Positions 1 to 10,206 of a stretch of 33,710 bases of DNA are shown piece after piece. The notes under the pieces were generated by a model that saw only the letters and a list, made by a program, of their open reading frames with translations, was not told the DNA's origin and searched no databases. Within the stretch, counting starts at the first letter, position 1. Each line of letters opens with the position of its first letter. Origin of the DNA: Acidobacteriota bacterium (GTDB lineage: Bacteria; Acidobacteriota; Terriglobia; Terriglobales; Acidobacteriaceae); assembly GCA_021804655.1 (NCBI GenBank), contig JAJZHE010000010.1, positions 1 through 33,710 on the forward strand, given 5' to 3'. The position numbers and the translations under genes are program-made.

Positions 1-177
1 GATTTTGACGGCGAATTGCTTCGCGCGCTTCCGAGCGAGGTTGATCCATGTGGGGAAAACGGGGAGTTTCACAGCTTTGTGTATGCGTCGCCCGCGTTTT
101 CATCGCCCATCGCCATTCGCTCCGGAGAAGTGGTCGAGCGCGACGGATTTGTCTTCGCCGATCTCCTGCCGGAGTGA
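1..177 (+). CDS. C-terminal part of a diphthine--ammonia ligase-like / adenine nucleotide alpha-hydrolase family ATP-binding protein (truncated by window start)
   Basis: Frame 1 reads DFDGELLRALPSEVDPCGENGEFHSFVYASPAFSSPIAIRSGEVVERDGFVFADLLPE*; the DPCGENGEFH motif is typical of the Dph6/MJ0570 family. Not in the ORF track because it has no start in the window. Confidence 0.8.
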   Translation, partial: DFDGELLRALPSEVDPCGENGEFHSFVYASPAFSSPIAIRSGEVVERDGFVFADLLPE

Positions 178-208
178 GTTCTGCCGGAGCGAGTCCTGCG
201 GGAGTGGA
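164..208. repeat. Three degenerate 15-bp tandem copies (tcctgccggagtgag / ttctgccggagcgag / tcctgcgggagtgga)
   Basis: Read directly from sequence; spans the stop codon of the first CDS and abuts the stop of the convergent glycosylase gene. Confidence 0.7.
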
Positions 209-784
209 TTACGCGATCCAGTCCAGCAGCGCACGCCAGCGGGCCAGCTTGTCGGCCTGACGCAGCGATGCGTAGGCGGGACTGGTCGAAGGCAGAGACA
301 GGTAGCGCAGTTCGGCTGATGCAGGCAGCGTGGGCAGGACAAGTGAGCGAAAGAGATTCTCTGCCGCGCGTCCGTTGAAGGCGATGGCGTGCAGCTCCGA
401 GTGCATCTTCAGGAAGGCGGCAAAATCGTTGGGAACGATAGACGAGCGCTGGATGGCGCTGTCGAGGCTGCCTGGACGTACGCCGGATTGACAGACATCC
501 CACAAAGCAATGCAGTGAGCGGGAAGCTGCTCGGCGCGTTGCGCGTACGGCAATGCAGGATCGAAGCCAAGCAGCGCGCCAAGGATGGGCCAGAAGCTGT
601 TCCGTGGCTGCGCGTAGTACTGCTGCCGGGCAAGCGAGGCCGCGCCGGGCAGACTGCCCAGGATGAGCAGGCGCGCGTCGGAGCGCGCGATGGGCGGAAA
701 TCCGATGGAGGGTGCGAGGCCCGCTGCGGCGGAATGCGCGGCGGGCCTGGGCGATGGCCGATTACTTCGTCGCGGCAAGGTCAA
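209..784 (-). CDS. DNA-deoxyinosine glycosylase / uracil-DNA glycosylase superfamily (HDG-like)
   Basis: ARLLILGSLPGAASLARQQYYAQPRNSFWPILGALLGF...ALWDVCQSGVRPGSLDSAI is typical of the family; start may be internal. Confidence 0.82.
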   Translation of the reverse strand: MTLPRRSNRPSPRPAAHSAAAGLAPSIGFPPIARSDARLLILGSLPGAASLARQQYYAQPRNSFWPILGALLGFDPALPYAQRAEQLPAHCIALWDVCQSGVRPGSLDSAIQRSSIVPNDFAAFLKMHSELHAIAFNGRAAENLFRSLVLPTLPASAELRYLSLPSTSPAYASLRQADKLARWRALLDWIA

Positions 785-3700
785 CTTTTTTCAGGTTGTC
801 ATCGGGAACGCGATCGATGAGCAGCAGCAGCGGATCGACGCCTGCTTTGTCCGGCAGTGAATCCGTGACGAAGGTGTAGGTGTTCGTGGCTCCGGCGTTT
901 CCGCTCACGACGTGGACGCGCTGGCGGGCCAGCACTGCGCCGTAATGGAAGCCTTTGGGGGGTGCGGCGAGCGCGCCGACCTCGATCCAGTCATCCATGG
1001 GCACCTCGACTTCGTTGCCCTTGGCATCCGCCTTGTATTTGTGAGTCTGAATCACAACGGTGACGGTGTATTTGCCATCGGGACGCTTGACTGCGGTGGC
1101 ACTGAGCGCACGATTGGAAAACAGCGTGATGTCCTGGAAGAGGTCCTTCATCAAGTATTGGTATTGCGCAGGCGTCTGCGCGGAGAGCGCGTTGACCAGC
1201 GCCCACGAGGTTGGATAGGGCGCGCCGCGATAGCCGAACTCGCCCAGAATCTGGCGCAGAGCGGCGTTCACGTGATCCTCGCCGATCATCTCGCGCAGGT
1301 AATACATCACGACGGAACCCTTGCGGTAGTGGATGTAGCCCTGGCTGGCCTCGACGCGCATCAACGGGCGCTCTTTCAGGCGCTCCGTGCCGCGCGAACG
1401 CAGATAGGCGTCCATCTCGTACTGGAGAAATTTGCGCATGGCGTTCTGGCCGTACTGCTTCTCCATGACCATGAGAGCCGAGTACTGAGCCAGCGTTTCC
1501 GACATTGAGGTTGCGCCCTCCATGTTCGCGCCGATGAGCTGGTGCGCCCACCACTGGTGCGCCATCTCATGCGCGACGACGTAAAAGACCATGTCGATGT
1601 CGTCCGGCTTTTCAATGTCGGCGATAAAGCCGATCGACTCCGAGTACGGCATGGTTCCAGGGAAGGCCTGGGCGAAGCTGGCGACGCGCGGGAACTCGAC
1701 GATGCGCGCCTCACGCTGGTAATACGGGCCAAAGTTGGCAGTGTAGTAAGCGAAGGATTTCTGGACCGAATCGAGCATGCGCGGTACGTTCCACGGCTGC
1801 TGGCGCAGGTAGTAGACCTCGATGGAGATGGGTTGGCCGCTGGGCGGAGTCCAGGTGCGGCGCGCGACGGTGTAGTCGGCGGAGAGGAAGGAATAAAAAT
1901 TGAGCGCGATGTGGTCGAGCTTGTACTCGTAGAAGTTGCGATTATCCTGCACCCAGGAGCGGATCAGCGAGCCGGGCGCGATCGCCGTCTGGCCGCGGCT
2001 GGTGCTGATGATGGTATCCACGTTGACCCAGTCGGAGTTGTTGGAGATATAGGTGTTGCGACAGTCGGCTGTGCAGTTCACCTCCAGCGTTGGCATGAGG
2101 TCTTTTTCCTTCAGCCCGAAGCGATGGCGGACGTTGGGATCGGTCAACTCGTTGTCCGACTGATAGCCGATCTGCGGCAGGATGGTGTTGTTGAAGAAGC
2201 TGCCGTTCTGAGCCACGCCGGTCATAGTGGTCTGGTTTTCAAAGCCCTGCGGATGGCTCTCGACATCAAGGTGAAGCGTGCGCTGCTCGCCGGGCTGCAT
2301 CGGCGTCGTCAGGTTGTAAATGCGGAAACCGGTCTCGGCGTCGTTTGTGGCCAGCTCCGCGCCGGGCAGGCTAATGCGCGAAGTGAAGTTGCGGTCGGTG
2401 GTGAACCAGACCTGGGAGATGGGCGCGGAGGTTTCGTTCTGAATCTGCTCGATGGAGTGCAGGACCAGGCCGCGGCGATGGGGATAGATGGCGACGTTGT
2501 AATGCACGTCCACGATGCGGGGCTGCGGCAGATTCTCGTATTTCTTCCAGTTCTTTTCGTAGTTTGCCTGGCGGCGTTGCGCCTGGTATTCGCTGTCAAA
2601 ATGATTCAGGATTTCCGTGTTGTAAAAAACCCATGATCCAGTCAGCACGAAACCGGCAAAGCCAACATAAGCCGCAACGCGAACCACGCCATGGAAGCGC
2701 TGACGTGCGTTGAAGAGGCGCGCGCGCCAGCGCGTATCGCGCCCACGCTGCCACAGCAGCACGCTGGCCACAGCCAGCAGCAGACAGAAGAATCCCCAGT
2801 ACAGCGCAAACCAGCGCCAGGAGACGATCCACGGGGCGAAACCGAAGAAGTCCGAGTAGGTCATCGTGGGCAGCGAGCCGAAACGCAGCATGCTGGAAGC
2901 AACATGAAGCGGCCGCCACATGAAAGCATTCGCTACAACGACTCCGATGAACGCAAAGTAGCCAATGTATTTGTTGGGCGAAAGAACATGGATAAAAAAC
3001 GCCAGCGCAGTGAAGAAGGCAAAGCTGACCATCGCGTGGAAGAGCAGCGAATCAGCATAGAGGCCAATCTGAAAACGCGTGTAATGATGCGCCGCCTGCA
3101 CGATGACGGCGACCATCCCCACCAGCACCTGAATGCTGAAGATGGCCGTCAGCAGCGCACTGAACCGCGCGACATAACCGGGCCACTCCGGAACCGGCAA
3201 CGCATCCTGCACCTCATCGACATTGGCATCGCGATCTTCCCAAACCAGCACGCCTGAGAAAAAGGTGATCATCGCGATGAGAAACATATACAGTGTGCCG
3301 CTGATGATGTCGGTCATCGAATAGGTGACCGGGCGCGTCGTAAGTCCGTATCCTGAACGCGCGTTGAAGATGAGCGCGGTGACGGAGTTGAGCAGGGCGG
3401 CCAGGGTGAGCACGATGAAGGTGACGGTCTTCATCAGGCGGCGCATCTCGATGCGCGTGGAGGCCAGCAGTTGATGCACTCGCGCCGAAGCGCTGAATTG
3501 CAGCGTGAAAGTGGGCCGCACATGCAGCGTCTCCTGCTTCTCGTCGTTATCGGCAGGCTTGCTTTTTGAGGCACGCGCGGCGCGCTCTTCAAAGCGGAAA
3601 CGCCAGCAGGCAAAGGCGAAAATCGCACCGCCGACAGCAATCCAAAGCAGACGATTCCACAGCAGAAGGCCGTCAAAGGCGAGTACATGCGTGTTGCGCT

Positions 3701-4376
3701 GGGCGACGGTCCAGTATTTGGTCACGTAGTTGAAAGCGTCGTTGCCGAATGGATCAAGCATGGCCGCGAGCTTTTCATTCTGCATGTCCGAGGTGAGTGC
3801 GCTTGCGATGGCGTCGGCAACAATCAGCAGGATGCCGCCGATGAACGAGAGAATCGTCGAGCGCGTGAGCACTGCGATGGTGAAGAGAATGGCCGCGATG
3901 AAGAGCGTGTTGGGCAGCGCGAAAAGCACGATGCTGACACCGTGCGCGGCCCAGACAACGGGGCCGAAGCGATCATGATCCACCCACGGCATGAGCGGCG
4001 CGAGCAGCGCGCCCAGGCTGATGCCGAGCATGGGAATCGTGGAAACAACGACTGCGCCGAAGAAGCGCCCCAGCAGAAAGTCCATTCTGCGGATCGGCTT
4101 GGTGAAGAGGATCTGGTGCATGTTCGCGGAGAACTCGCGCGAGGCAGCCGAGTTCACAAACGCAACGGTCATCAGCAGCGTGATGAACCACATGATCGAG
4201 TAGAACTGCTGGATGACAAACGGAGCGTTGCGGAAGGTGTTGCCGATGGCTCCGCCCACTGTGACCTGATCCGTGCTGAGCGCCAGCAGAATAAGCAGCG
4301 TGACGATGGCCGTGAAGACCCAGAGCATCGTCGAACGCAGCCAGTAGCGAACCTCGAAGGTGAAGAAACGCAGCAT
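762..4376 (-). CDS. ABC transporter permease fused to an M1-family (gluzincin) aminopeptidase-like domain
   Basis: 1204 aa; N-terminal multi-TM ABC-2 type permease, C-terminal HEMAHQWWAHQLIGANMEGATSMSE (HExxH plus downstream Glu). Confidence 0.9.
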   Translation of the reverse strand: MLRFFTFEVRYWLRSTMLWVFTAIVTLLILLALSTDQVTVGGAIGNTFRNAPFVIQQFYSIMWFITLLMTVAFVNSAASREFSANMHQILFTKPIRRMDFLLGRFFGAVVVSTIPMLGISLGALLAPLMPWVDHDRFGPVVWAAHGVSIVLFALPNTLFIAAILFTIAVLTRSTILSFIGGILLIVADAIASALTSDMQNEKLAAMLDPFGNDAFNYVTKYWTVAQRNTHVLAFDGLLLWNRLLWIAVGGAIFAFACWRFRFEERAARASKSKPADNDEKQETLHVRPTFTLQFSASARVHQLLASTRIEMRRLMKTVTFIVLTLAALLNSVTALIFNARSGYGLTTRPVTYSMTDIISGTLYMFLIAMITFFSGVLVWEDRDANVDEVQDALPVPEWPGYVARFSALLTAIFSIQVLVGMVAVIVQAAHHYTRFQIGLYADSLLFHAMVSFAFFTALAFFIHVLSPNKYIGYFAFIGVVVANAFMWRPLHVASSMLRFGSLPTMTYSDFFGFAPWIVSWRWFALYWGFFCLLLAVASVLLWQRGRDTRWRARLFNARQRFHGVVRVAAYVGFAGFVLTGSWVFYNTEILNHFDSEYQAQRRQANYEKNWKKYENLPQPRIVDVHYNVAIYPHRRGLVLHSIEQIQNETSAPISQVWFTTDRNFTSRISLPGAELATNDAETGFRIYNLTTPMQPGEQRTLHLDVESHPQGFENQTTMTGVAQNGSFFNNTILPQIGYQSDNELTDPNVRHRFGLKEKDLMPTLEVNCTADCRNTYISNNSDWVNVDTIISTSRGQTAIAPGSLIRSWVQDNRNFYEYKLDHIALNFYSFLSADYTVARRTWTPPSGQPISIEVYYLRQQPWNVPRMLDSVQKSFAYYTANFGPYYQREARIVEFPRVASFAQAFPGTMPYSESIGFIADIEKPDDIDMVFYVVAHEMAHQWWAHQLIGANMEGATSMSETLAQYSALMVMEKQYGQNAMRKFLQYEMDAYLRSRGTERLKERPLMRVEASQGYIHYRKGSVVMYYLREMIGEDHVNAALRQILGEFGYRGAPYPTSWALVNALSAQTPAQYQYLMKDLFQDITLFSNRALSATAVKRPDGKYTVTVVIQTHKYKADAKGNEVEVPMDDWIEVGALAAPPKGFHYGAVLARQRVHVVSGNAGATNTYTFVTDSLPDKAGVDPLLLLIDRVPDDNLKKVDLAATK

Positions 4377-4391
4377 GCTGGACTCCTCGGG

Positions 4392-5291
4392 TTACTTCGC
4401 GCCGAGACCGGCGATATTGGCAAAAAAGACATCTTCCAAGTCCGGCTGAACGGCAACGAAATCCGCGTCCGGAGCCTGCTCTGCAAACACGTGGATCTGC
4501 GGCTGACCGGCGACCAGCTTGTGCGAAATCACACTCATGCGCGCCTTGTATGCATCGATCTGGTCGCGCTCCACTCCGCGCGTCCACACTCGACCTGCAA
4601 GGCTTGCCACGGCAGCATCCGGCGCGCCGGAGAAGAGCACGCGCCCCTGATGGATGATCGCCATATTCCGGCACAGTTCCATCACATCCTGAACGATGTG
4701 CGTGGAGAGGATGACGACGACGTTTTCGCCGATCTCGGCCAGCAGATTGTAAAAACGATTGCGCTCGCCCGGATCAAGTCCAGCAGTCGGCTCATCCACA
4801 ATCAGCAGTTTGGGGTCGGCCAGCAGCGCCTGTGCAATGCCAAAACGCTGGCGCATGCCGCCGGAAAATCCTGTAAGCGCCTTGCGTCGATGGTCCCACA
4901 GATTCACCCGGTGCAGCATGGCGTGGACCACCTCGCGACGCTGCTTGCCGTGCGTGATGCCCTTCAGCAGGGCAAGGTGGTCGAGCATCTCTTCAGCACT
5001 CACACGCGGGTAAACGCCGAAGTCCTGTGGCAGATAGCCAAGCAGCTTGCGAACCTCGTCTTTTTGCGCGAGCACATCGATGGAGCCGAAGCGGATCGAC
5101 CCCGAGTCTGGTTCCTGCAGAGTGGCGATGGTGCGCATCAGCGTCGATTTGCCAGCGCCATTCGGCCCCAGCAATCCGTAAAGGCCGCATGGAATCACCA
5201 GCGAAACGCCATCGAGCGCCTTCACGCCGTTTTTGTAGGTTTTGGTCAGGTTCTGGATGCGCAGCTCAAGCGGAGTTTCTGTCACAGACAA
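4392..5291 (-). CDS. ABC transporter ATP-binding protein
   Basis: Walker A GPNGAGKST, signature FSGGMRQR, Walker B LLIVDEPTAGLDP, adjacent to the permease-peptidase gene. Confidence 0.95.
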   Translation of the reverse strand: MSVTETPLELRIQNLTKTYKNGVKALDGVSLVIPCGLYGLLGPNGAGKSTLMRTIATLQEPDSGSIRFGSIDVLAQKDEVRKLLGYLPQDFGVYPRVSAEEMLDHLALLKGITHGKQRREVVHAMLHRVNLWDHRRKALTGFSGGMRQRFGIAQALLADPKLLIVDEPTAGLDPGERNRFYNLLAEIGENVVVILSTHIVQDVMELCRNMAIIHQGRVLFSGAPDAAVASLAGRVWTRGVERDQIDAYKARMSVISHKLVAGQPQIHVFAEQAPDADFVAVQPDLEDVFFANIAGLGAK

Positions 5292-5450
5292 CTCTCCTCA
5301 GCGGCACCGCACCTGGAACAACACGATGGCCGCATTCTGAAGGATGAAAGATGTGCGGAAGCGATTGCAGAAAGTCAGGCGTCCGCGGCAAACACGAGAA
5401 AACAGTTGCCTCATAGTACGCGAAAACGCCGACGATTGTTCCCGGAAAAA

Positions 5451-6257
5451 TCAGTTATATCGATCCAGCTCGGCAGCATAGCGGGTGGTGAGCGCATCAA
5501 TGTATTCATCGGCTGTCCATTCTTCCCGTACCGCATCGAAGTTCAGCAGATGACAAGCGGCCTCGACAACGCCGTACGAGACCTCGTCCTGCTGCAGCAA
5601 CTCGATCAGATCGGGCAGAACGCGCAGTTCCATCCGCTTGCCCAGGCCAGCGACAGCTTCTTCGCGCGTGTCCTGGTTGCCATCGTTGAGTCGCTCAATG
5701 AGCGCATTACGAACCTCAGGCGAATCCACGCTGCCCTGTACACCCAGACCAAAGGTGGCCCAGTCGCGAATATCGGGGTCTGCATCGCGCGTCAGGTCGA
5801 TGAGGGGCGCAACGGCTTCCGCATGGTCGGCGAAACAGCTCAGCCCAAAGGCAGCGGCAAAGCGAACATCCGGATCGGGGTGACGTCGATACCGCAGAAT
5901 GAGCGGAATCGCTGCCGGATTGGAGAGATGGCCCAGTGCCACCAGACAGGAATCGATCACTTCGAGATCCTGTTCGTCTTCCAGCACCGCGGTGACCACC
6001 GGATAGATTTCATCCGCAAAGACTGTAGACGGATGATCGGGCGTCTTGCCCAGTTGCGCCAGAATATCGATCCCGCGACGCCGACGCGCTGGCCGACGAT
6101 CGCGCGCCCACTCAACAGCGTGCGTCAGCACATCACGATTGGCAATCGCCTGAAGCTTGCTCACAGCCTCCCACGGACCACCAGCTTCGTCTTCGTCATC
6201 GTAGTCGCCGTGCAGCGTCTGTCGAAACAGATCGTCGATTTCTGTCAACTCGGCCAT
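5451..6257 (-). CDS. HEAT repeat domain-containing protein
   Basis: Repeated helical units (e.g. DPDVRFAAAFGLSCFADHAEAVAPLIDLTRDADPDIRDWATFGLG). Start chosen at MAELTEIDD; ORF extends to 6293. Confidence 0.8.
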   Translation of the reverse strand: MAELTEIDDLFRQTLHGDYDDEDEAGGPWEAVSKLQAIANRDVLTHAVEWARDRRPARRRRGIDILAQLGKTPDHPSTVFADEIYPVVTAVLEDEQDLEVIDSCLVALGHLSNPAAIPLILRYRRHPDPDVRFAAAFGLSCFADHAEAVAPLIDLTRDADPDIRDWATFGLGVQGSVDSPEVRNALIERLNDGNQDTREEAVAGLGKRMELRVLPDLIELLQQDEVSYGVVEAACHLLNFDAVREEWTADEYIDALTTRYAAELDRYN

Positions 6258-6395
6258 ACAAACCTCTGCGCAGAATCTCTCTCTCTGCGTCACATTCTAG
6301 AGAATACGCGATTCCCCGCATGCAGCATATTCGGCGCGTAAGATGGCCAAAAGGACTTGTGCCAAGGCCGTGAAAACATGACCGCTGGAGGACCG

Positions 6396-8888
6396 ATGCG
6401 AAACTGGGGTTGCGGAAAGACCGCTGGTTGGATGATGACAGCGCTTTGCCTGTGTGTGTTCGGTACGCTGGCGCGCGGCAATGAGATCTCAACTGCTGGG
6501 GCTGGATCGATTGCGCATCGAACTGCAACAATGCGGCACTTGGACGGCTTCTTCCCCATCGATTGGGACGAAACGGCTGGAAAACTTTACCTGGAAATTC
6601 CGCAAATGAACCAGGACTTTCTTCTGCTGGATCAGTTGCCGTATGGCATGGGTTCCAACGACATCGGGCTGGATCGCGGCCAACTAGGTTCCGAACGAGT
6701 CGTCCACTTTGAGCATGTCGGCGGCAAGGTGCTGCTGGTTCAGACCAATCTGCGCTTTCGCTCGTCAGCAGCGGACCCAGATGAACAGCTCGCCGTTGCG
6801 CAGTCTTTTGCCCAGAGCGTCCTGTGGGGATTTCGCGTCGAAGCCGAAGATGGTCATCGCGTGCTCGTGGATGCCACGGATTTTTTCCTGCGCGATGCGC
6901 ACAACGTCGCCGAACGCATTGCATCCGCCCATCAGGGTATCTATCGCGAAGAGATAAGCCGCAGCGCAATTGCCATGGATGCAACGAAAGACTTTCCGAA
7001 GAACACGGAAGTCGAAGCAGTGGAAACCTTCGTTTCGCAGAGCGAGCCAAAGGGAAAATATCTGGAGCAGGTCACCCCCGATGCGCACGCGGTGACGGTC
7101 CGCGAACACACTTCGCTGATTGCACTTCCAAATGATGGTTATCAACCGCGCGTTTACGATCCTCGCTCAGGATATTTCCCGCTGCGCTTTCGCGATGAAG
7201 CCGCAGGCGTGAACGAGCGCCTGGACAAGAGATACATCGAGCGGCATTGGTTGCAGAAGAAAGACCCCACTGCGGCGGTCAGTGATCCGGTCGAGCCAAT
7301 TGTCTACTACGTCGATCGCGGCGCTCCGGAACCCATTCGAAGTGCGCTGGTGGAGGGCGCAAGCTGGTGGAATCAGGCTTTTGAAGCAGCCGGTTTTCAC
7401 AACGCTTTTCAGGTGAAGGTGTTGCCGGAGGGTGCCGACCCAATGGACATTCGCTACAACATGATTCAGTGGGTGCATCGCGCGACGCGTGGCTGGAGCT
7501 ACGGTGCCTCTGTCATCGATCCGCGCACCGGCGAAATCCTCAAAGGCCAGGTCACGCTGGGGAGCCTGCGCGCGCGGCAGGACTATCGTATTGCAGAGGC
7601 GCTGCTTGCGCCTTATCTGGACGGCAAACCGATCCCCAGGCAGATGGAAGCGATGGTGCTGGCGCGCACGCGTCAACTGGCCGCGCACGAGGTGGGCCAC
7701 ACTCTTGGACTGGCGCATAACTTCGCCGCATCCAGCCAGGGACAGGGCGAATCCGTCATGGATTATCCGCATCCGTGGATCACGCTGGATGCAACCGGCA
7801 AACCGACACTCGATCACGCCTATGCGACCGGCATTGGAGCATGGGACAAGGATACGATTCGCTACGGCTACACGCAGTTTGCTCCCGGGGTCGATGAACA
7901 AGCAGCGCTTCAGCAGATGCTGCATCAGGAAGTTGCCGGCGGAGTCCGCTACATCACGGACGAAGACGCACGGCCATTGGGCGGAGCGCATCCTTACGCA
8001 CATCTGTGGGACAACGGAGCGGATGCACCGACGGAACTGGAGCGGCTGCTGACCGTACGTGCTGCGGCTTTGAAGCGCTTCGGACCGGATACGATTCGCA
8101 TCGGCGAACCGATGGCGGAGATGGAAGTGACGCTGGTGCCGCTTTATCTACTGCATCGCTACCAGACCGAAGCCACCGCCAAGCTGATCGGCGGGCTGGA
8201 CTATCGCTATGCCGTCCGTGGCGACGGCGGAATGGTGACAGAGATGATCCCCGCGGCAAAGCAGCGCCAGGCGCTGGCCGCCGTACTGAAGACTCTGGAC
8301 GCATCAACGCTGACGCTGCCGGATTCCCTGTTGCAGTTGTTGCCACCTGTGCCGCCGGGCTATCCGCGGACACGCGAATCCTTCGGAGGATTCACAGGGG
8401 TGACCTTTGACCCAGAGGGTGCCGTCGAAGCAGCAGCAGGATTGACGGTCTCGCTGCTCTTCGACCCTGCGCGCGCCAGCCGACTTGTCGAATATCACGC
8501 ACGCGATGCAAGCCTGCCCGGATTGGAGGAAGTGATTCGACAAACACTGGCTGCGACGTGGGATGCACCGCGTCAGCCCGGACTTGTCGGGTTGACGCAA
8601 AATACCGTCGATGATCTGGTCCTGCGAGGACTGCTGGGGTTGGCCGCGAACGCCAAAGCTTCCCCTGAAGCAAGAGCCGAGGCGCTGGAGCAGGCAATCC
8701 AGCTCAAGCACTCGCTGCTCGATCGGCAGTTGACCGCCACTGAAGCGATTGCGCACCGCGATGCCGCCGTTCGCCAGATCGAAGATTTTCAGCGAAATCC
8801 TGCGAAGTATGCTCCCGCTCCCATCTTGCCCACTCCGCCCGGTCAGCCCATTGGCGAGGCGGCAGACGATGAGACAACGTCGGATTGA
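6396..8888 (+). CDS. Secreted zinc-dependent metalloprotease (DUF5117/DUF4953-like)
   Basis: HEVGHTLGLAHNF metzincin-like zinc motif, signal peptide MRNWGCGKTAGWMMTALCLCVFGTLARG, SD ggagg upstream of the ATG at 6396; ORF opens at 6357. Confidence 0.87.
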   Translation: MRNWGCGKTAGWMMTALCLCVFGTLARGNEISTAGAGSIAHRTATMRHLDGFFPIDWDETAGKLYLEIPQMNQDFLLLDQLPYGMGSNDIGLDRGQLGSERVVHFEHVGGKVLLVQTNLRFRSSAADPDEQLAVAQSFAQSVLWGFRVEAEDGHRVLVDATDFFLRDAHNVAERIASAHQGIYREEISRSAIAMDATKDFPKNTEVEAVETFVSQSEPKGKYLEQVTPDAHAVTVREHTSLIALPNDGYQPRVYDPRSGYFPLRFRDEAAGVNERLDKRYIERHWLQKKDPTAAVSDPVEPIVYYVDRGAPEPIRSALVEGASWWNQAFEAAGFHNAFQVKVLPEGADPMDIRYNMIQWVHRATRGWSYGASVIDPRTGEILKGQVTLGSLRARQDYRIAEALLAPYLDGKPIPRQMEAMVLARTRQLAAHEVGHTLGLAHNFAASSQGQGESVMDYPHPWITLDATGKPTLDHAYATGIGAWDKDTIRYGYTQFAPGVDEQAALQQMLHQEVAGGVRYITDEDARPLGGAHPYAHLWDNGADAPTELERLLTVRAAALKRFGPDTIRIGEPMAEMEVTLVPLYLLHRYQTEATAKLIGGLDYRYAVRGDGGMVTEMIPAAKQRQALAAVLKTLDASTLTLPDSLLQLLPPVPPGYPRTRESFGGFTGVTFDPEGAVEAAAGLTVSLLFDPARASRLVEYHARDASLPGLEEVIRQTLAATWDAPRQPGLVGLTQNTVDDLVLRGLLGLAANAKASPEARAEALEQAIQLKHSLLDRQLTATEAIAHRDAAVRQIEDFQRNPAKYAPAPILPTPPGQPIGEAADDETTSD

Positions 8889-8912
8889 GGCCGGGTAGCA
8901 TCTCAGCTCGCA

Positions 8913-9971
8913 TCAGCGAAAGTGCTCCCAGCCCAGCGCAGCGAGCGTTTGGCGCTGACCATCTTGCAGCAGGGTCACAACCGGTTGCCCGCGGCGCGAA
9001 GCCAGCACACGCCCGATAACAGTGACAGGCGCGCCGACCAGTGTACGCGGCAGACGAAGGCCGGACGGCGTCGTGAACAGCAACTCGTAATCTTCGCCAC
9101 CATGCAATGCCTGATCGAGCGAAGCCCCCGGACCAAGCGGAATCCGCTCGGCATCGATCTCGATGCGAACGCCGGATGCAAGCGCAAGATGAGACAGTTC
9201 CGTCGAAAGTCCATCGGAGATATCCAGCGCAGCCGTCGCCAAAGCGCGACGGCGAAGGGCCACTCCCTGAGCGATGCGCGGCGCGGGATAGAGATGCGGC
9301 CGATTTTCCTCTCCGCCATCAACTTTGCTGCCAGCCTGCTTGATTTTGCTGCCAGTCTGCTTGATGCGTGTAAACCGGCGAGGATGCGCGGCCAGCGAAG
9401 CCAGCTCTGCGGCGGCACCACCAAGCGAGCCGGTCACGCACACCCGATCCCCTGCCCGCGCACCGGAACGCAACAGTGCGCGTCCACGAGGAACAACCCC
9501 GGTCAGCACAATATCGGCGAAAGCCAGCGGAGACTGGGCAAGATCGCCGCCGGCCAGTGCGACCCCATGCCGCGCAGCAAGCGCGAGAAAGCCATCCAGA
9601 AAGCGCCCCAGCCAGCTTGTGCCGCGCGATGAGCTGCGAGTGAGCTCCACAGGCAGGGCAAGCGAAAGAAACGCTGCGACAGGCTGTGCCCCCATCGCCG
9701 CCAGGTCACTCAGCCCGCGAGCCAGCGTGCGATGTCCAATCGACTCCGGAGGGTGCCAATCCAGGCGAAAGTGACGATCGGCGATGGAAAGATCGGTCGT
9801 GACGGCCAGTTCTTCGCCGTGGCGAGGGCGCAGCAAGGCGCAGTCGTCGCCAATCCCGAGAGCTACGCGTGCGTTTGGCAACCTGGCCGCTCGACTCCGA
9901 ATCAAGCGAAGGATATCCAACTCGCCCACGGACTCCGCCTGAGCCGTCGCATTGCGGAGAAGATGCGCCAT
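8913..9971 (-). CDS. thiL: Thiamine-phosphate kinase
   Basis: GIGDDCALLRP, TTDLSIADRHFRLDWHPPESIGHRTLARGLSDLAAMGA, LDISDGLSTELSHLA, LHGGEDYELLFT. Start chosen at MAHLLRN; ORF extends to 10121. Confidence 0.92.
   Translation of the reverse strand: MAHLLRNATAQAESVGELDILRLIRSRAARLPNARVALGIGDDCALLRPRHGEELAVTTDLSIADRHFRLDWHPPESIGHRTLARGLSDLAAMGAQPVAAFLSLALPVELTRSSSRGTSWLGRFLDGFLALAARHGVALAGGDLAQSPLAFADIVLTGVVPRGRALLRSGARAGDRVCVTGSLGGAAAELASLAAHPRRFTRIKQTGSKIKQAGSKVDGGEENRPHLYPAPRIAQGVALRRRALATAALDISDGLSTELSHLALASGVRIEIDAERIPLGPGASLDQALHGGEDYELLFTTPSGLRLPRTLVGAPVTVIGRVLASRRGQPVVTLLQDGQRQTLAALGWEHFR
9324..9364. repeat. 21-bp tandem duplication within thiL
   Basis: tttgctgccagcctgcttga / tttgctgccagtctgcttga at period 21; encodes KQTGSKI-KQAGSKV. 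Confidence 0.8.
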
Positions 9972-10206
9972 AACAGCAGGATAGCGCCCCTGCCCGCAGG
10001 CATGGCCAGCCATCTCAAAAACGCAAATCCTGCCCCGTAGGCAGTGCAAAATGGAACTTGAGCAGGAAAACAAAAGGAGCTTCGGACGGTTTAGCTCAAT
10101 ATCTGCATTAAAATAGGACAAGCACGCGATCCGAGCACATGCCCTTTTCGGGCCGATACGTTGAGTGCGCGTTCCAAAATCATCCAGGGAGTCTGCGAGT
10201 TCAGCT

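Noticed and set aside
1542-2636. 364-aa plus-strand ORF opposite the M1 peptidase domain
   Set aside because: Antisense to the HExxH-bearing reading frame; no independent support.
3687-6341. 884-aa plus-strand ORF overlapping the permease-peptidase, ABC ATPase and HEAT genes
   Set aside because: Antisense to three well-supported genes; composition (R/H/D/Q-rich, no domains) is typical of reverse-frame readthrough in GC-rich DNA.
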